From Sphingomonas sp. 1F27F7B (lineage in GTDB: Bacteria; Pseudomonadota; Alphaproteobacteria; Sphingomonadales; Sphingomonadaceae), in assembly GCF_005503355.1 (NCBI RefSeq), contig NZ_SCMK01000014.1:87806-151805 (forward strand): 64,000 bases of DNA, in the 5' to 3' direction. Below the pieces are notes generated by a model, which saw only the letters and a program-made list of their open reading frames with translations, did not search any database and was not told the DNA's origin. A program made the position numbers and the translations under genes. Each line of letters opens with the position of its first letter. The first letter of the stretch is position 1. This document shows, in pieces, positions 9,361 through 17,202 of this stretch.

Positions 9361-10653
9361 TCAGAACCAGACACGAACGCCGGCGACGATGCTCTTGGAC
9401 GTTGCGCGATCCCCATCGGCGCGCGCGTAGCGGGCGGTGTCGCCGAAGCGGCGATCCCATGACACGCCGACATAGGGGGCGAACTCGCGCCGGATCTCAT
9501 AACGCAGCCGCAATCCAAGCTCGGCGTTGGATAGGCCCGATCCGATCCGGTTTTCCGGCACGTCCTGCGCAGCGAAATTGAGCTCGGCGCGCGGTTGCAG
9601 GATCAGCCGCTGGGTGATGCGCTGGTCGTAATAGCCCTCAAGCCGCCCTAGCAGGTCGCCCTTGTTGGACAGGAATACCGCGCCCTCTAGCTCGAAGAAG
9701 CCCGGTGCCAGCCCCTCCAGCCCGACGGTCGCATAGGTGCGTTTCGGGGACGGCCCCAAATCCTGGCGGACACCCGCTTGTAGATTGAAATAAGGGCCAA
9801 TGGTCCGGCTATAGAGCGCCTGCACCTCGGCGCTCTCGATGCCCTCGCGGAAGGCTCCCTCGCCCTCAGACTTGATGAAGAGGCGGTTGATGTCACCCCC
9901 GAACCACGCCTCGCCATCCCAGCGATAGCCGTCACGACCGTTGCGGAATTGATACTCAGCGAGGTTCAATAGCACCTGGCTGAAGTTTTGACCGCCGTGA
10001 TGCTGCTGAAGGTGATGGCGACCCATCGCCATCGCGTCCGCGCCGTAAACGCTGTCGGCCGCATGGTCGGTCGGCAGGGGCGGGGCGGGGGCGTTTCCTG
10101 CGGGAAGCGCGGTGCCAGTCTGCTGCACCCCATCGGCCGCCATGCCTGGCATTCCGGCCATTCCCGACATGCCCTGCATGTCGTGGCCGCTGTGCTGGTC
10201 GGCTGGCATGGTCATCCCCGGCATCGCCGAATGGTCCATGCCCTGCATCGGCTGCTGGGAGCCCTGAGGGACCGTTTGGCCGTTTCCGGGCATCTGCATC
10301 CCCGGCATGGCTTCCATGCCCTGCTGTGAGCCCTGCGGAGCCGCATGGTCCATGCCGGGCATAGACGAGTGATCCATGCCCGGCATGGTCCCGTGATCCA
10401 TACCATTCATGCCGGCCGTTGGCGCGGCGCGGCGTTTCGTCGTCGAAGCTGATGGTCGCCTCGCAGGAGCTGACCTAGTCTTGGCCGGCTTGCCTTTGGC
10501 CGTGGGCTTCACCACCGGCTTCTTTTTCGCAGGCATCGGCATGGTCATGCCCGGCATTGCCGAATGATCCATGCCCTGCATCGACTGAGCGGCGACAGGA
10601 CCGGCGATGCCGAGCATGGTGGTGGCGGCGAGCGCCGCGGTCAGCCGGTTCAT
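9361..10653 (-). CDS. copB: CopB outer-membrane copper resistance protein
   Basis: 430 residues from the ATG at 10653; the open frame continues upstream but only this start gives a signal peptide (MNRLTAALAATTMLGIAGPVAAQ). The N-terminal half is a low-complexity copper-binding region with many MDHSxMPGM-type repeats separated by a Lys/Pro/Ala-rich stretch. The C-terminal ~220 residues form the CopB domain, an outer-membrane beta-barrel ending in a Phe (RVWF). CopB is thought to bind or export copper at the outer membrane. It overlaps the copA stop by four bases (ATGA), so translation is coupled. Confidence 0.93.
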   Translation of the reverse strand: MNRLTAALAATTMLGIAGPVAAQSMQGMDHSAMPGMTMPMPAKKKPVVKPTAKGKPAKTRSAPARRPSASTTKRRAAPTAGMNGMDHGTMPGMDHSSMPGMDHAAPQGSQQGMEAMPGMQMPGNGQTVPQGSQQPMQGMDHSAMPGMTMPADQHSGHDMQGMSGMAGMPGMAADGVQQTGTALPAGNAPAPPLPTDHAADSVYGADAMAMGRHHLQQHHGGQNFSQVLLNLAEYQFRNGRDGYRWDGEAWFGGDINRLFIKSEGEGAFREGIESAEVQALYSRTIGPYFNLQAGVRQDLGPSPKRTYATVGLEGLAPGFFELEGAVFLSNKGDLLGRLEGYYDQRITQRLILQPRAELNFAAQDVPENRIGSGLSNAELGLRLRYEIRREFAPYVGVSWDRRFGDTARYARADGDRATSKSIVAGVRVWF

Positions 10654-12683
10654 GCCGCCTCTCCCGCGAACGGGCGAACGGTGACGACGCGCATCATGCC
10701 TGCGGTCATGTGGTAGAGATTGTGACAGTGGAACGCCCAATCGCCGGGTGCATCGGCGGTCAGATCAAAGGTCATCTTGCCTCCAGGCGGCACGTTGACG
10801 GTGTGCTTGCGCGGCGCATGATTGCCGTGCCCCGTCACCAGCTCGAAGAAATGGCCGTGGAGATGGATGGGGTGCGGCATCATCGTATCGTTGACCAACG
10901 TCACCCGCGCCCGCTCGCCTTTGCGGAACGGGATGGGGTCGGCGGGATCGCTCAGCTTCTGCCCGTCGAAGCCCCACATGTAGCGCTCCATGTTACCGGT
11001 CAGATGGATCTCGAACTGACGCGACGGCGCGCGCACGTCGGGGTTGGGCGCGAGCGAAACGAGGTCGCGATAGGTGAGGACGCGGTGATCCAGGCCCCCC
11101 AGACCCTGGGGCGGTTCACCGCTACGGTCCTTCGGCATCGGGGAGATGGTCTGCACGCCCGGCCCCATCTTCACGCCCGGCGCATTCTTCGGGTCGCGCA
11201 TGTTCATGTTCATGCCGCCACCCGACCCGTGGTCCATCCCGGCCATGCCGCCAGCCTGGCCCGATCCGCCCGACATGGCACTATGGTCCATGCCGGCCAT
11301 GCCAGCACCGCCCGCTGCCATTTGGCTATGGTCCATCCCGGGCATTACAGCGCCGCCCATCTGGCTGTGGTCCATGCCCGACATGCCGGACATGCCCGCC
11401 ATCGCTGCGCCTGCCGCGACCGTCCCGTGATCGGTCGGCCCCTTCCAGCCCGTCAGCTTCCAAAGATTGCGCGAGGCGTTCTGCATCAAGGTGGGGTCCG
11501 GCCCGCGCGTGGCGACCGGGCTCTCGTCCTTCATGCCGGACATGCCCTGCATCCCGCCCATGCTCCCCATGTCCATGCCCATATCGGTCATGGTCAGCAG
11601 CGTGCGCGGACGAAGCGGCGGGACCGGGGCGACCATCCCCTCACGCGGGGCGAGCGTCGCCCGGCCCATGCCGGAGCGATCGATAGCCTCGGAGACGAAG
11701 CTGTAGGCCCGGTCCTCGGGCGTCACGATCACGTCGAACGTCTCGGCAACGCCGATCTGGAACTCGTCGATCTTCACCGGACGGACATTCTGCCCATCGG
11801 CCTGCACGACGGTCATCGGCAGGTCGGGGATGCGGACGTTGAAGTTGGTCTGCGCCGCGGCGTTGATGATCCGCAAGCGGACCCGCTCGCCCGGCTTGAA
11901 CAGCCCCGTCCAGTTGTCATACGGCCCGTAGCCGTTGACCAGGAAGGTATAGGTCGAGCCGGTGACGTCGGCGATGTCGGCGGGGTCCATTCGCATCTTT
12001 CCCCACTCGATCCGGTCCTTGAGCGGCATTTCCCGACCCGCGAGCAAGCCCGCGAGGGTCGGCCGCTGATAGTTGAAATAGGCGCCGCCCATCTGCTTCA
12101 GCTTCCGGAAAATCTGCTCGCCGGTCATCTGGCTGTGGTCGGACAGCACGATCACATGCTCGCGGTCGAACGCGATCGGATCGGCACCGGCCGGGTCGAT
12201 CACGATCGGCCCGTAAAGTCCGCCCTGCTCCTGCTCGCCGGAATGGCTGTGATACCAGTAGGTGCCCGACTGGATGATCGGGAACTCGTAGATGAAGGTC
12301 GAGCGCGCCTTGATGCCGGGGAAGCTGATGCCGGGCACGCCGTCCATCGCGAACGGCACGAGCAGCCCATGCCAGTGGATCGAACTGTCCTCGTCGAGAT
12401 TGTTGGTGACGGAGAGGCGGACCTTTTGCCCCTCCTTCAAGCGAATGAGAGGGGCCGGCACCGTGCCGTTGACGCCGATTGCGGGCGTCGACTTGCCGTC
12501 GACGGGAAGTCTGAAACTGTCGATCGTCAGCGCGATGTCAGTGCCCGAGACGGTCGGCAGCGGTTTGACGATCCCGCCCGAGACAGGCTGCGCCCACGCG
12601 GGCATATAGGCGGTCAGCGCCATGCCACCGCCAGCAAGGGCGGCGCCGCGAAGCATCTGGCGGCGATCGATAGTGCGGCTCAT
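10650..12683 (-). CDS. copA: CopA multicopper oxidase
   Basis: 677-residue periplasmic oxidase of the CopA/PcoA type, converting Cu(I) to Cu(II) and binding copper. A twin-arginine signal (RRQMLRG, residues 7-13) directs Tat export of the folded protein. Copper ligands are visible: HWHG (103-106), HSHSG (145-149), HPIHLHGH and the type-1 site HCHNLYHMTAGM near the C-terminus. Between cupredoxin domains 2 and 3 lies a long Met-rich insert with MDHSQM and MAGMDHS repeats. It is read from its own ECF-like promoter (12726-12751) just behind the sigma gene and is coupled to copB. Confidence 0.96.
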   Translation of the reverse strand: MSRTIDRRQMLRGAALAGGGMALTAYMPAWAQPVSGGIVKPLPTVSGTDIALTIDSFRLPVDGKSTPAIGVNGTVPAPLIRLKEGQKVRLSVTNNLDEDSSIHWHGLLVPFAMDGVPGISFPGIKARSTFIYEFPIIQSGTYWYHSHSGEQEQGGLYGPIVIDPAGADPIAFDREHVIVLSDHSQMTGEQIFRKLKQMGGAYFNYQRPTLAGLLAGREMPLKDRIEWGKMRMDPADIADVTGSTYTFLVNGYGPYDNWTGLFKPGERVRLRIINAAAQTNFNVRIPDLPMTVVQADGQNVRPVKIDEFQIGVAETFDVIVTPEDRAYSFVSEAIDRSGMGRATLAPREGMVAPVPPLRPRTLLTMTDMGMDMGSMGGMQGMSGMKDESPVATRGPDPTLMQNASRNLWKLTGWKGPTDHGTVAAGAAMAGMSGMSGMDHSQMGGAVMPGMDHSQMAAGGAGMAGMDHSAMSGGSGQAGGMAGMDHGSGGGMNMNMRDPKNAPGVKMGPGVQTISPMPKDRSGEPPQGLGGLDHRVLTYRDLVSLAPNPDVRAPSRQFEIHLTGNMERYMWGFDGQKLSDPADPIPFRKGERARVTLVNDTMMPHPIHLHGHFFELVTGHGNHAPRKHTVNVPPGGKMTFDLTADAPGDWAFHCHNLYHMTAGMMRVVTVRPFAGEAA

Positions 12684-12725
12684 ACGGTCCTCAAGGCTCT
12701 CGAACGGGAGTGTCCCTCTAGCCTT

Positions 12726-12751
12726 GATACGCAGCTCAGGGCGCTATCCCT
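12726..12751 (-). promoter_or_regulatory. putative ECF-sigma promoter for copAB
   Basis: Minus strand: AGGGAT (12751-12746), 14 bases, then CGTATC (12731-12726), 42 bases before the copA start. It abuts the stop codon of the sigma gene, so the sigma factor could boost copA from within its own operon. Confidence 0.6.
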
Positions 12752-13320
12752 CAGCGCCCGCCCAATCGCTCCAGCAACTTCGATCGCGCGCGATAGAGGC
12801 GGGTTTCTACCGCCTTTTCGCTGATCGACAACACTGCCGCGGTTTCAGCCTGGCTCAACCCCTCGATCGTGCGCAGCACCAAGGATTCCTTCAATGCGGT
12901 CGGCAAGCCCGCAATGGCGCGCGTCACGCGGTCGAGTTCCTGTCGGTCGCCCGTCGCGTCGTCGATCGCCACCTGGTCGTCTGCAATGGCTTCGGCTTCC
13001 GCGCCGATCGGTGCGGCGAACGCCAGAAAGCGCCGCACGGTGCGCTTGCGCCCCCAATCGCGGCACTTGTTGATCGCGATCGTCGATAGCCACGCGCGCA
13101 TCGATCGATCGCCGTCGTAGCGGGGCAGGGCCTGATGCGCCGCGACGAAGGTCTCCTGCAGAAGGTCCAGCGCCTCGTCGGCCTCGCCGACGCACGCGCG
13201 CACCATGCGGAAGATTGACTGCCGATGGCGGCGCATGATCTCGGCGAAGGCGGCTTCGCGCCCGGCGATGCTGAGGGTCGCCAGCTCGCCGTCCGTAAGC
13301 GTGGTCCAGTCGAGGCTCAC
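12751..13320 (-). CDS. ECF sigma factor, CnrH-like
   Basis: 189-residue sigma-70 family ECF factor: region 2 at about 25-95 (DLLQETFVAAHQALPRYDG, AWLSTIAINKCRD) and region 4 at about 130-185 with helix-turn-helix GLSQAETAAVLSISEKAVE. There is no long C-terminal extension or Cys-rich domain of the CorE type. It follows genes for a CnrX-like periplasmic sensor and a single-TM CnrY-like protein, the same Y-X-H order as the nickel/cobalt cnr system. It is therefore likely held by the CnrY-like protein and released when the sensor binds metal. The six AGGGRT-N14-CGTA motifs nearby are its probable targets. Confidence 0.85.
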   Translation of the reverse strand: MSLDWTTLTDGELATLSIAGREAAFAEIMRRHRQSIFRMVRACVGEADEALDLLQETFVAAHQALPRYDGDRSMRAWLSTIAINKCRDWGRKRTVRRFLAFAAPIGAEAEAIADDQVAIDDATGDRQELDRVTRAIAGLPTALKESLVLRTIEGLSQAETAAVLSISEKAVETRLYRARSKLLERLGGR

Positions 13321-13330
13321 GCGCCGAACC

Positions 13331-13771
13331 TCAACGTGCGTCGTCGGTGAGCGCCTTCACCACGGCCTGATCGAACTGGCCGGTCTGATTGGGCCGCAAG
13401 AGCTGGCGCATGGCGAAGATGTGCGCCAGCGTCGCTTTCTGGAGCTCGCCCATGACGGCGTGGCTCTGGTCGACCGCTGCGGCGACGCGCGGCCCGTTGC
13501 CATGCTCGGCCTCGATCGCTTCAGCGAGCCGGGCATTGTTCGCCCGCAATTCCAGCTCGAATGCGCGCCGCTGCACGGCGAAACGCTGCTCCAGCACTTC
13601 AAGTCGCGCTTCCTGGTTGGCGTCCAGCGCCAGCTTATGATGCAGCACGTCGTGCAGCTCCGAGCCGGGCTGGGCACGTGGCGGAAGTAGCGCCCGCCCC
13701 ACGAACACACCGATGATCGCGGCGATGAAGCACGCGACAATGCCAAGCAGAAGGCGGATGCGGCCGCTCAT
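13331..13771 (-). CDS. CnrX-like periplasmic metal sensor
   Basis: 146 residues: an N-terminal membrane anchor (about 5-27) and a helical periplasmic domain. The five ligands of the CnrX sensor site as I recall them (His42, His46, Glu63, His119, Met123) are all matched at His40, His44, Glu61, His117 and Met121, a constant shift of two. In Cupriavidus, metal binding to CnrX makes CnrY release the sigma factor CnrH. Here the surrounding genes are for copper, so the signal may be copper rather than nickel/cobalt; that is inference. It overlaps the upstream CnrY-like gene by four bases and is ten bases from the sigma gene. Confidence 0.8.
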   Translation of the reverse strand: MSGRIRLLLGIVACFIAAIIGVFVGRALLPPRAQPGSELHDVLHHKLALDANQEARLEVLEQRFAVQRRAFELELRANNARLAEAIEAEHGNGPRVAAAVDQSHAVMGELQKATLAHIFAMRQLLRPNQTGQFDQAVVKALTDDAR

Positions 13772-14046
13772 TGCACGCCGACGAGCAGCGTGGAGGGCGC
13801 GAGCGGCGACACCGGCCCCAAGGGCGATAGCGAAGCCGCGCTGGCTTCCTTCGCGGGCACACCGGCACCGAAGATGCCCATGACGAGCGCCGCAGCGATC
13901 GTCATTGCCCCAACGCCTAAGCCGGCGCGCGCCGCTGGACGTGCGGCGACCCGCGCCAGCACGCGATCTTCCATGCCATCAAGGCTCGCGGGCACGGGTG
14001 CTTGCGCCAGCCTCATCAATACTGCGTCGAGGTCCATGTCGTTCAC
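13768..14046 (-). CDS. CnrY-like single-TM anti-sigma factor (putative)
   Basis: 92 residues: a short acidic/basic cytoplasmic N-terminal domain (1-41, with LDAVLMRLAQAPVP and MEDRVLARVAARP), one TM helix (about 43-64, AMTIAAALVMGIFGAGV) and a small periplasmic tail. Length, topology and gene order (Y-X-sigma) fit CnrY, the membrane anti-sigma factor that binds CnrH with its N-terminus. Sequence conservation in this family is weak, so the call rests on architecture and position. First gene of the operon, downstream of an ECF-like promoter at 14065-14090, which suggests autoregulation. Confidence 0.65.
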   Translation of the reverse strand: MNDMDLDAVLMRLAQAPVPASLDGMEDRVLARVAARPAARAGLGVGAMTIAAALVMGIFGAGVPAKEASAASLSPLGPVSPLAPSTLLVGVQ

Positions 14047-14064
14047 TCCACCCCTCTAGCATGG

Positions 14065-14090
14065 ATTACGCAAGCGACGCGCCCATCCCT
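14065..14090 (-). promoter_or_regulatory. putative ECF-sigma promoter for the CnrYXH-like operon
   Basis: Minus strand: AGGGAT (14090-14085), 14 bases, then CGTAAT (14070-14065), 18 bases before the start codon. It lies back to back with the copC promoter; only 14 bases separate the two -35 boxes. Confidence 0.6.
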
Positions 14091-14104
14091 CAAATCCATC
14101 CGTG

Positions 14105-14130
14105 AGGGGTGGTCGATCGGGGCGCGTAAT
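14105..14130 (+). promoter_or_regulatory. putative ECF-sigma promoter for copCD
   Basis: Plus strand: AGGGGT (14105-14110), 14 bases, then CGTAAT (14125-14130), 34 bases before the copC start. It is the only plus-strand copy of the six. Confidence 0.6.
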
Positions 14131-14164
14131 GAAGGACAGGAACCCTCCTGTCGAAAGGCCCCCT

Positions 14165-14533
14165 ATGCGCCGCCTATCCGTTCTGACTGCTGCTGCCGCT
14201 CTCGTCATGTTCGCCGGAACGGCGAACGCCCATCCTAAGCTGGTGTCGGCATCGCCGGCCGCCAATGCGACGGTCGCGAAGCCCGCTCGTATCGAACTTC
14301 ATTTCAGCGAGAAGCTGATGCCAGCCTTCTCCAAGGCCGATCTCACGATGGCAGCGATGCCCGGCATGGCAGCCATGAAGATGGCCAGCGCCTCCGCGCT
14401 CTCGTCCGATGGCCGGACCCTCGTCATCACCCCGAAATCGCCGCTCCCATCGGGTCGGTATAGCGTCGCGTGGAATGTCGTCTCGACCGACACCCACAAG
14501 GTCGCAGGAACCTACGTCTTCGCGGTGAAGTGA
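14165..14533 (+). CDS. copC: CopC periplasmic copper-binding protein
   Basis: 122 residues from the ATG at 14165, chosen because it gives a clean signal peptide (MRRLSVLTAAAALVMFAGTANA) and puts a His at the mature N-terminus (HPKLV), the Cu(II) ligand of CopC. The mature protein has the CopC beta-sandwich signatures SASPAANATV, ELHFSEKLMPAFSKA, a Met-rich Cu(I) loop (MAAMPGMAAMKM) and the C-terminal STDTHKVAGTYVF carrying an Asp and His of the Cu(II) site. It works with CopD in copper handling at the inner membrane. copD starts five bases after its stop, and an ECF-like promoter lies 34 bases upstream. Confidence 0.93.
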   Translation: MRRLSVLTAAAALVMFAGTANAHPKLVSASPAANATVAKPARIELHFSEKLMPAFSKADLTMAAMPGMAAMKMASASALSSDGRTLVITPKSPLPSGRYSVAWNVVSTDTHKVAGTYVFAVK

Positions 14534-14537
14534 GGCG

Positions 14538-15464
14538 ATGGGGGACTGGTCGCTTATCGGCGTCCGCTTCGCGCTCTACGTGACGCTGGCTGCGCTGTTC
14601 GGCCTTGCCGCATTCAGCCTTTATGGGCTGCGGGCGCGCGAGCGCGGCGACGCGCTCGCGCTGCGTCCCTGGTTCATCGCCAGCGCTGGCCTGAGCCTGT
14701 TGTTTTCAGGCGCCTGGGTCGTGCTGATGGCCTCCTCAATGGCCGGAACGCCGGCCTGGCCGATCGACCGTGAAGCAGTCGGCGCGCTGCTCACCGGCTC
14801 TGCGATCGGAGCAGCATGGAAGCTGCGCATGGTCATGGTGGCCCTCGCGGCGCTGGCAGCGCTGGTCGCGGGCGGGCGCGGCATCTGGCTGAGCATCGTC
14901 GCGCTCTGCTCGGCCGTGGCACTCGCAACGCTGGCGTGGACCGGACACGGCGCGATGGACGAAGCCGTGATGGGCTGGGTCCACCTCATCGTCGACATTC
15001 TCCATCTGATCGCCTCGGGCGCTTGGGTTGGCGCACTACTGGGGCTGCTCCTGCTCGTCTCCCGACCCGCGGCGCGCGTAGACGCGGCGCATCTGGGGCT
15101 GACGCACCGCGCGCTGCACGGGTTCGGCGCGATCGGGACGGTTGTGGTCGGCACGATCCTCGTCACCGGCCTGGTCAACGGCTGGATGCTGGTCGGGATC
15201 GGCAACCTCGCCACGCTTCCTGCGACGCTCTATGGTCAGCTCCTGATCGCAAAGCTGGCGCTGTTCGTCGCCATGCTAGGGCTCGCCTCGCTCAACCGCT
15301 TCCGGCTCACGCCGGCATTCGAGCGGTCGATCGCAGCGGACGATCACAAGGGCGCCCTCGGCGCGCTGCGGACAAGTCTGGCGATCGAAACCGCCTGTGT
15401 CATCGCGGTTCTCGGGCTGATCGCCTGGCTCGGGACGCTCGCGCCGCCTGCATCGGCGATGTGA
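14538..15464 (+). CDS. copD: CopD inner-membrane copper transport protein
   Basis: 308 residues with about eight TM helices, matching the CopD/PcoD family. Visible features include the conserved helix with WTGHGAMDEAVMGWVHLIVDILHLIASGAWVG, where His residues are well placed for copper binding, and GALLGLLLLVSRP after it. CopD is thought to move copper across the inner membrane, taking it from CopC. It follows copC by four bases, so the two are co-translated. The FliQ-like gene lies 52 bases further on. Confidence 0.92.
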   Translation: MGDWSLIGVRFALYVTLAALFGLAAFSLYGLRARERGDALALRPWFIASAGLSLLFSGAWVVLMASSMAGTPAWPIDREAVGALLTGSAIGAAWKLRMVMVALAALAALVAGGRGIWLSIVALCSAVALATLAWTGHGAMDEAVMGWVHLIVDILHLIASGAWVGALLGLLLLVSRPAARVDAAHLGLTHRALHGFGAIGTVVVGTILVTGLVNGWMLVGIGNLATLPATLYGQLLIAKLALFVAMLGLASLNRFRLTPAFERSIAADDHKGALGALRTSLAIETACVIAVLGLIAWLGTLAPPASAM

Positions 15465-15516
15465 TGCGCGGCCGGGGAGCCCTCGCGGTCCCCGGCCGTT
15501 CACGGGGCCGCGCCTG

Positions 15517-15786
15517 ATGGATCAGTCGATCCTGCTCGACGAGACGGGGAGGATGCTGGCCGTGGCCGGCCTGATCTGCGTGGTGCTGCTCGTGCCGATG
15601 ATGATCGTCGGGCTGATAATCAGCATCATCCAGGCGGCGACGTCGATTAGCGAACAGACGCTGAGCTTCGTGCCTAAGCTGATCGCGCTAGGCGTATGTT
15701 TGGTGATTTTCGGGAGCGCAGCGACCGAGCTCCTGACCAAGTTCACGGCCGAGCTGTTCGCTGTGATCGCGAGCATGGGCCGTTGA
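15517..15786 (+). CDS. orphan FliQ/SctS-family export-gate protein
   Basis: 89 residues, the normal FliQ length. Two TM helices (about 15-40 and 50-75) flank the family signature ISIIQAATSISEQTLSFVPKL, where FliQ proteins have IQAAT-x-I-x-E-x-TLSF-x-PK. In flagellar and type III systems FliQ forms part of the export gate with FliP and FliR; neither partner nor any other export gene is present here. It is read in the same direction as copCD, with no good ribosome site visible. It may be a relic, a recruited membrane protein, or a stray cargo gene. Family call is firm, function here unknown. Confidence 0.8.
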   Translation: MDQSILLDETGRMLAVAGLICVVLLVPMMIVGLIISIIQAATSISEQTLSFVPKLIALGVCLVIFGSAATELLTKFTAELFAVIASMGR

Positions 15787-15799
15787 TATGCAGATAGCT

Positions 15800-15823
15800 G
15801 CGCGGGCGGGCGACCGCCCGCGC
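15800..15823. terminator. stem-loop between convergent genes
   Basis: A perfect 10-bp GC stem (GCGCGGGCGG / CCGCCCGCGC) with a GCGA tetraloop lies between the FliQ-like gene (+) and the Cys-rich protein gene (-). There is no U-tract, so it may mark transcript ends only weakly. Confidence 0.5.
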
Positions 15824-15831
15824 AAGCCCCG

Positions 15832-16164
15832 CTATGCCGCCATCCGATCGCAGGAATCGGCGCACTTCCGGCACGCTGCCACGCAATCCTCCATGCCGCC
15901 CAGGGCCTCGCAGCTCGCTGCGCAAGCCCGGCAGATCTCGGCACACTCGCGGCAGATATGCTGATGGTGGGCGGACTTGCGCGCCATGAAGTCGATCGCA
16001 ACCGCGCAAATTTGCGCGCAGTCGGCCATGATCTTCATATGCTCGGGCGCGGCGTGCTGGCCGCCCATTTCGAGGCAATGGTTCATCGCCATGTGAAGAC
16101 AGGTCACATGGCATTCGTGGCAGGCGTCCATGCACGCCTTCATGCCGGGGTCGATCTGGTGCAT
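15832..16164 (-). CDS. four-helix-bundle copper-binding protein (DUF326, Csp-like)
   Basis: 110 residues with 14 Cys and many His/Met: repeated CxxxC and CxxC spacings (CMDACHECHVTC, CAQIC, CRECAEICRACAASC, CVAACRKCADSC). This is the DUF326 family, to which the copper storage proteins (Csp) belong; they line a four-helix bundle with Cys thiols and hold many Cu(I) ions. No signal peptide is seen, so a cytosolic store (Csp3-like) is likely. The ATG at 16164 follows GGAG; the longer open frame upstream is not coding. An ECF-like promoter lies at 16200-16225. Confidence 0.9.
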   Translation of the reverse strand: MHQIDPGMKACMDACHECHVTCLHMAMNHCLEMGGQHAAPEHMKIMADCAQICAVAIDFMARKSAHHQHICRECAEICRACAASCEALGGMEDCVAACRKCADSCDRMAA

Positions 16165-16199
16165 CGCATTATCTCCGTATGAGCCCCCGCCTGTTCCTA

Positions 16200-16225
16200 G
16201 ATACGCGCGCCGCGCGATCACCCCT
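16200..16225 (-). promoter_or_regulatory. putative ECF-sigma promoter for the DUF326 gene
   Basis: Minus strand: AGGGGT (16225-16220), 14 bases, then CGTATC (16205-16200), 36 bases before the start codon. Confidence 0.55.
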
Positions 16226-16253
16226 TGCCGCGATCTCCGTCGTTCGCGGCAAG

Positions 16254-17138
16254 TTACATGGCCCACCGACCGAACAGCGTCGCAACGATGATGCCCGCGC
16301 CAAGCATGATGAGCGTCAACACTGTCATCGCGGCGATCTGAGGTCCGGTCACGCGCGCGCCGGCCGCCATGCCGCTCATCCCTGCCATTGCGTCGTGTCC
16401 CATGTCCGGCATCGGCGTGGCCGATTGCCGGTCCGCGCCGACTTCGTGTCCGCCATGCCCCAGCGCGCGCACCGTGCCCATGCCGTGCTTCAAGCGCACG
16501 CCAACCAGCCAAAGGTTGATCGGATAGGCGACTGCGAACCCGACGAGTGTCGCCAGCGACATGACGCCCCAAAAGCGGAGCGAGCTGGCGTGCATCGCGG
16601 CCATGTCGCGGCTCATCAACACCACCATCGTCGGGATCATGCCGGCCATGACGGCATTCATCGACAGCCATTCGGGGATGAACGACATGCGAAGCGCCCC
16701 CCAATAGGAACCGCCCGCCATGTCGCGCATGAAAAGCGCCTGGAAAATCAGCAGTCCGAACGCGAAGCCGAACACATATTCCGCGATCACGTCCTGCCAC
16801 ATCGGCAGGCCGAGCGCCGTGGTGATCGCGGCTGCGGCGATGACGCCGGTTGCATCGCCCGCCATGCAATGGATGGCCGAGCCGAACGCCTGCTTCCAGA
16901 GCGGTCGAACGAAATCCTCGTGCCGCTCGTTCGCCGGCTCCTGGCAGGACAGGACATAGGCCGCGGCCATGATCGGGCCACCATAGAGCGTGACCAACAG
17001 CCACCCCCATTTCATCACGCGCAGCTCGGGGTTGCGGGTGAAGGCATCCCACGCGACGTAAGCGACCGAAAGGGCGGTCAGCACGAACCACCCGATCAGC
17101 ACGGCGTCGAGCCAGGGGGCCGGGGATGGCATCGTCAC
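16254..17138 (-). CDS. DUF4396 domain multi-TM protein
   Basis: 294 residues with about seven TM helices; the core has the DUF4396 features (GWLLVTLYGGPIMAAAYVLSC, a conserved HCMAGDATGVIAAA segment, FGFAFGLLIFQALFM). A His/Met-rich cytosolic or periplasmic loop (about 225-255, GHGGHEVGADRQ and MPDMGHDAMAGMSGM) precedes a last TM. Proteins of this family occur in copper clusters; the GDATG-centred segment hints at metal binding within the membrane, but transport has not been shown to my knowledge. It has its own ECF-like promoter at 17164-17189. Confidence 0.85.
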   Translation of the reverse strand: MTMPSPAPWLDAVLIGWFVLTALSVAYVAWDAFTRNPELRVMKWGWLLVTLYGGPIMAAAYVLSCQEPANERHEDFVRPLWKQAFGSAIHCMAGDATGVIAAAAITTALGLPMWQDVIAEYVFGFAFGLLIFQALFMRDMAGGSYWGALRMSFIPEWLSMNAVMAGMIPTMVVLMSRDMAAMHASSLRFWGVMSLATLVGFAVAYPINLWLVGVRLKHGMGTVRALGHGGHEVGADRQSATPMPDMGHDAMAGMSGMAAGARVTGPQIAAMTVLTLIMLGAGIIVATLFGRWAM

Positions 17139-17163
17139 GGCAGCACTCCTCTACATGCTAGAG

Positions 17164-17189
17164 GATACGCGGCTCTCCGGATCATCCCT
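17164..17189 (-). promoter_or_regulatory. putative ECF-sigma promoter for the DUF4396 gene
   Basis: Minus strand: AGGGAT (17189-17184), 14 bases, then CGTATC (17169-17164), 25 bases before the start codon. Confidence 0.6.
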
Positions 17190-17202
17190 TGCGCGGAGCG
17201 GG

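Noticed and set aside
10557..12824. 755-codon plus-strand open frame opposite copA and copB
   Set aside because: Antisense shadow of the Met/His-rich copper genes; reads as His/Arg low-complexity without any domain.
15832..17091. 419-codon minus-strand frame ending in the Cys-rich copper protein
   Set aside because: Only the last 110 codons are coding; upstream of 16164 it runs out of frame through the DUF4396 gene and has no ribosome site.
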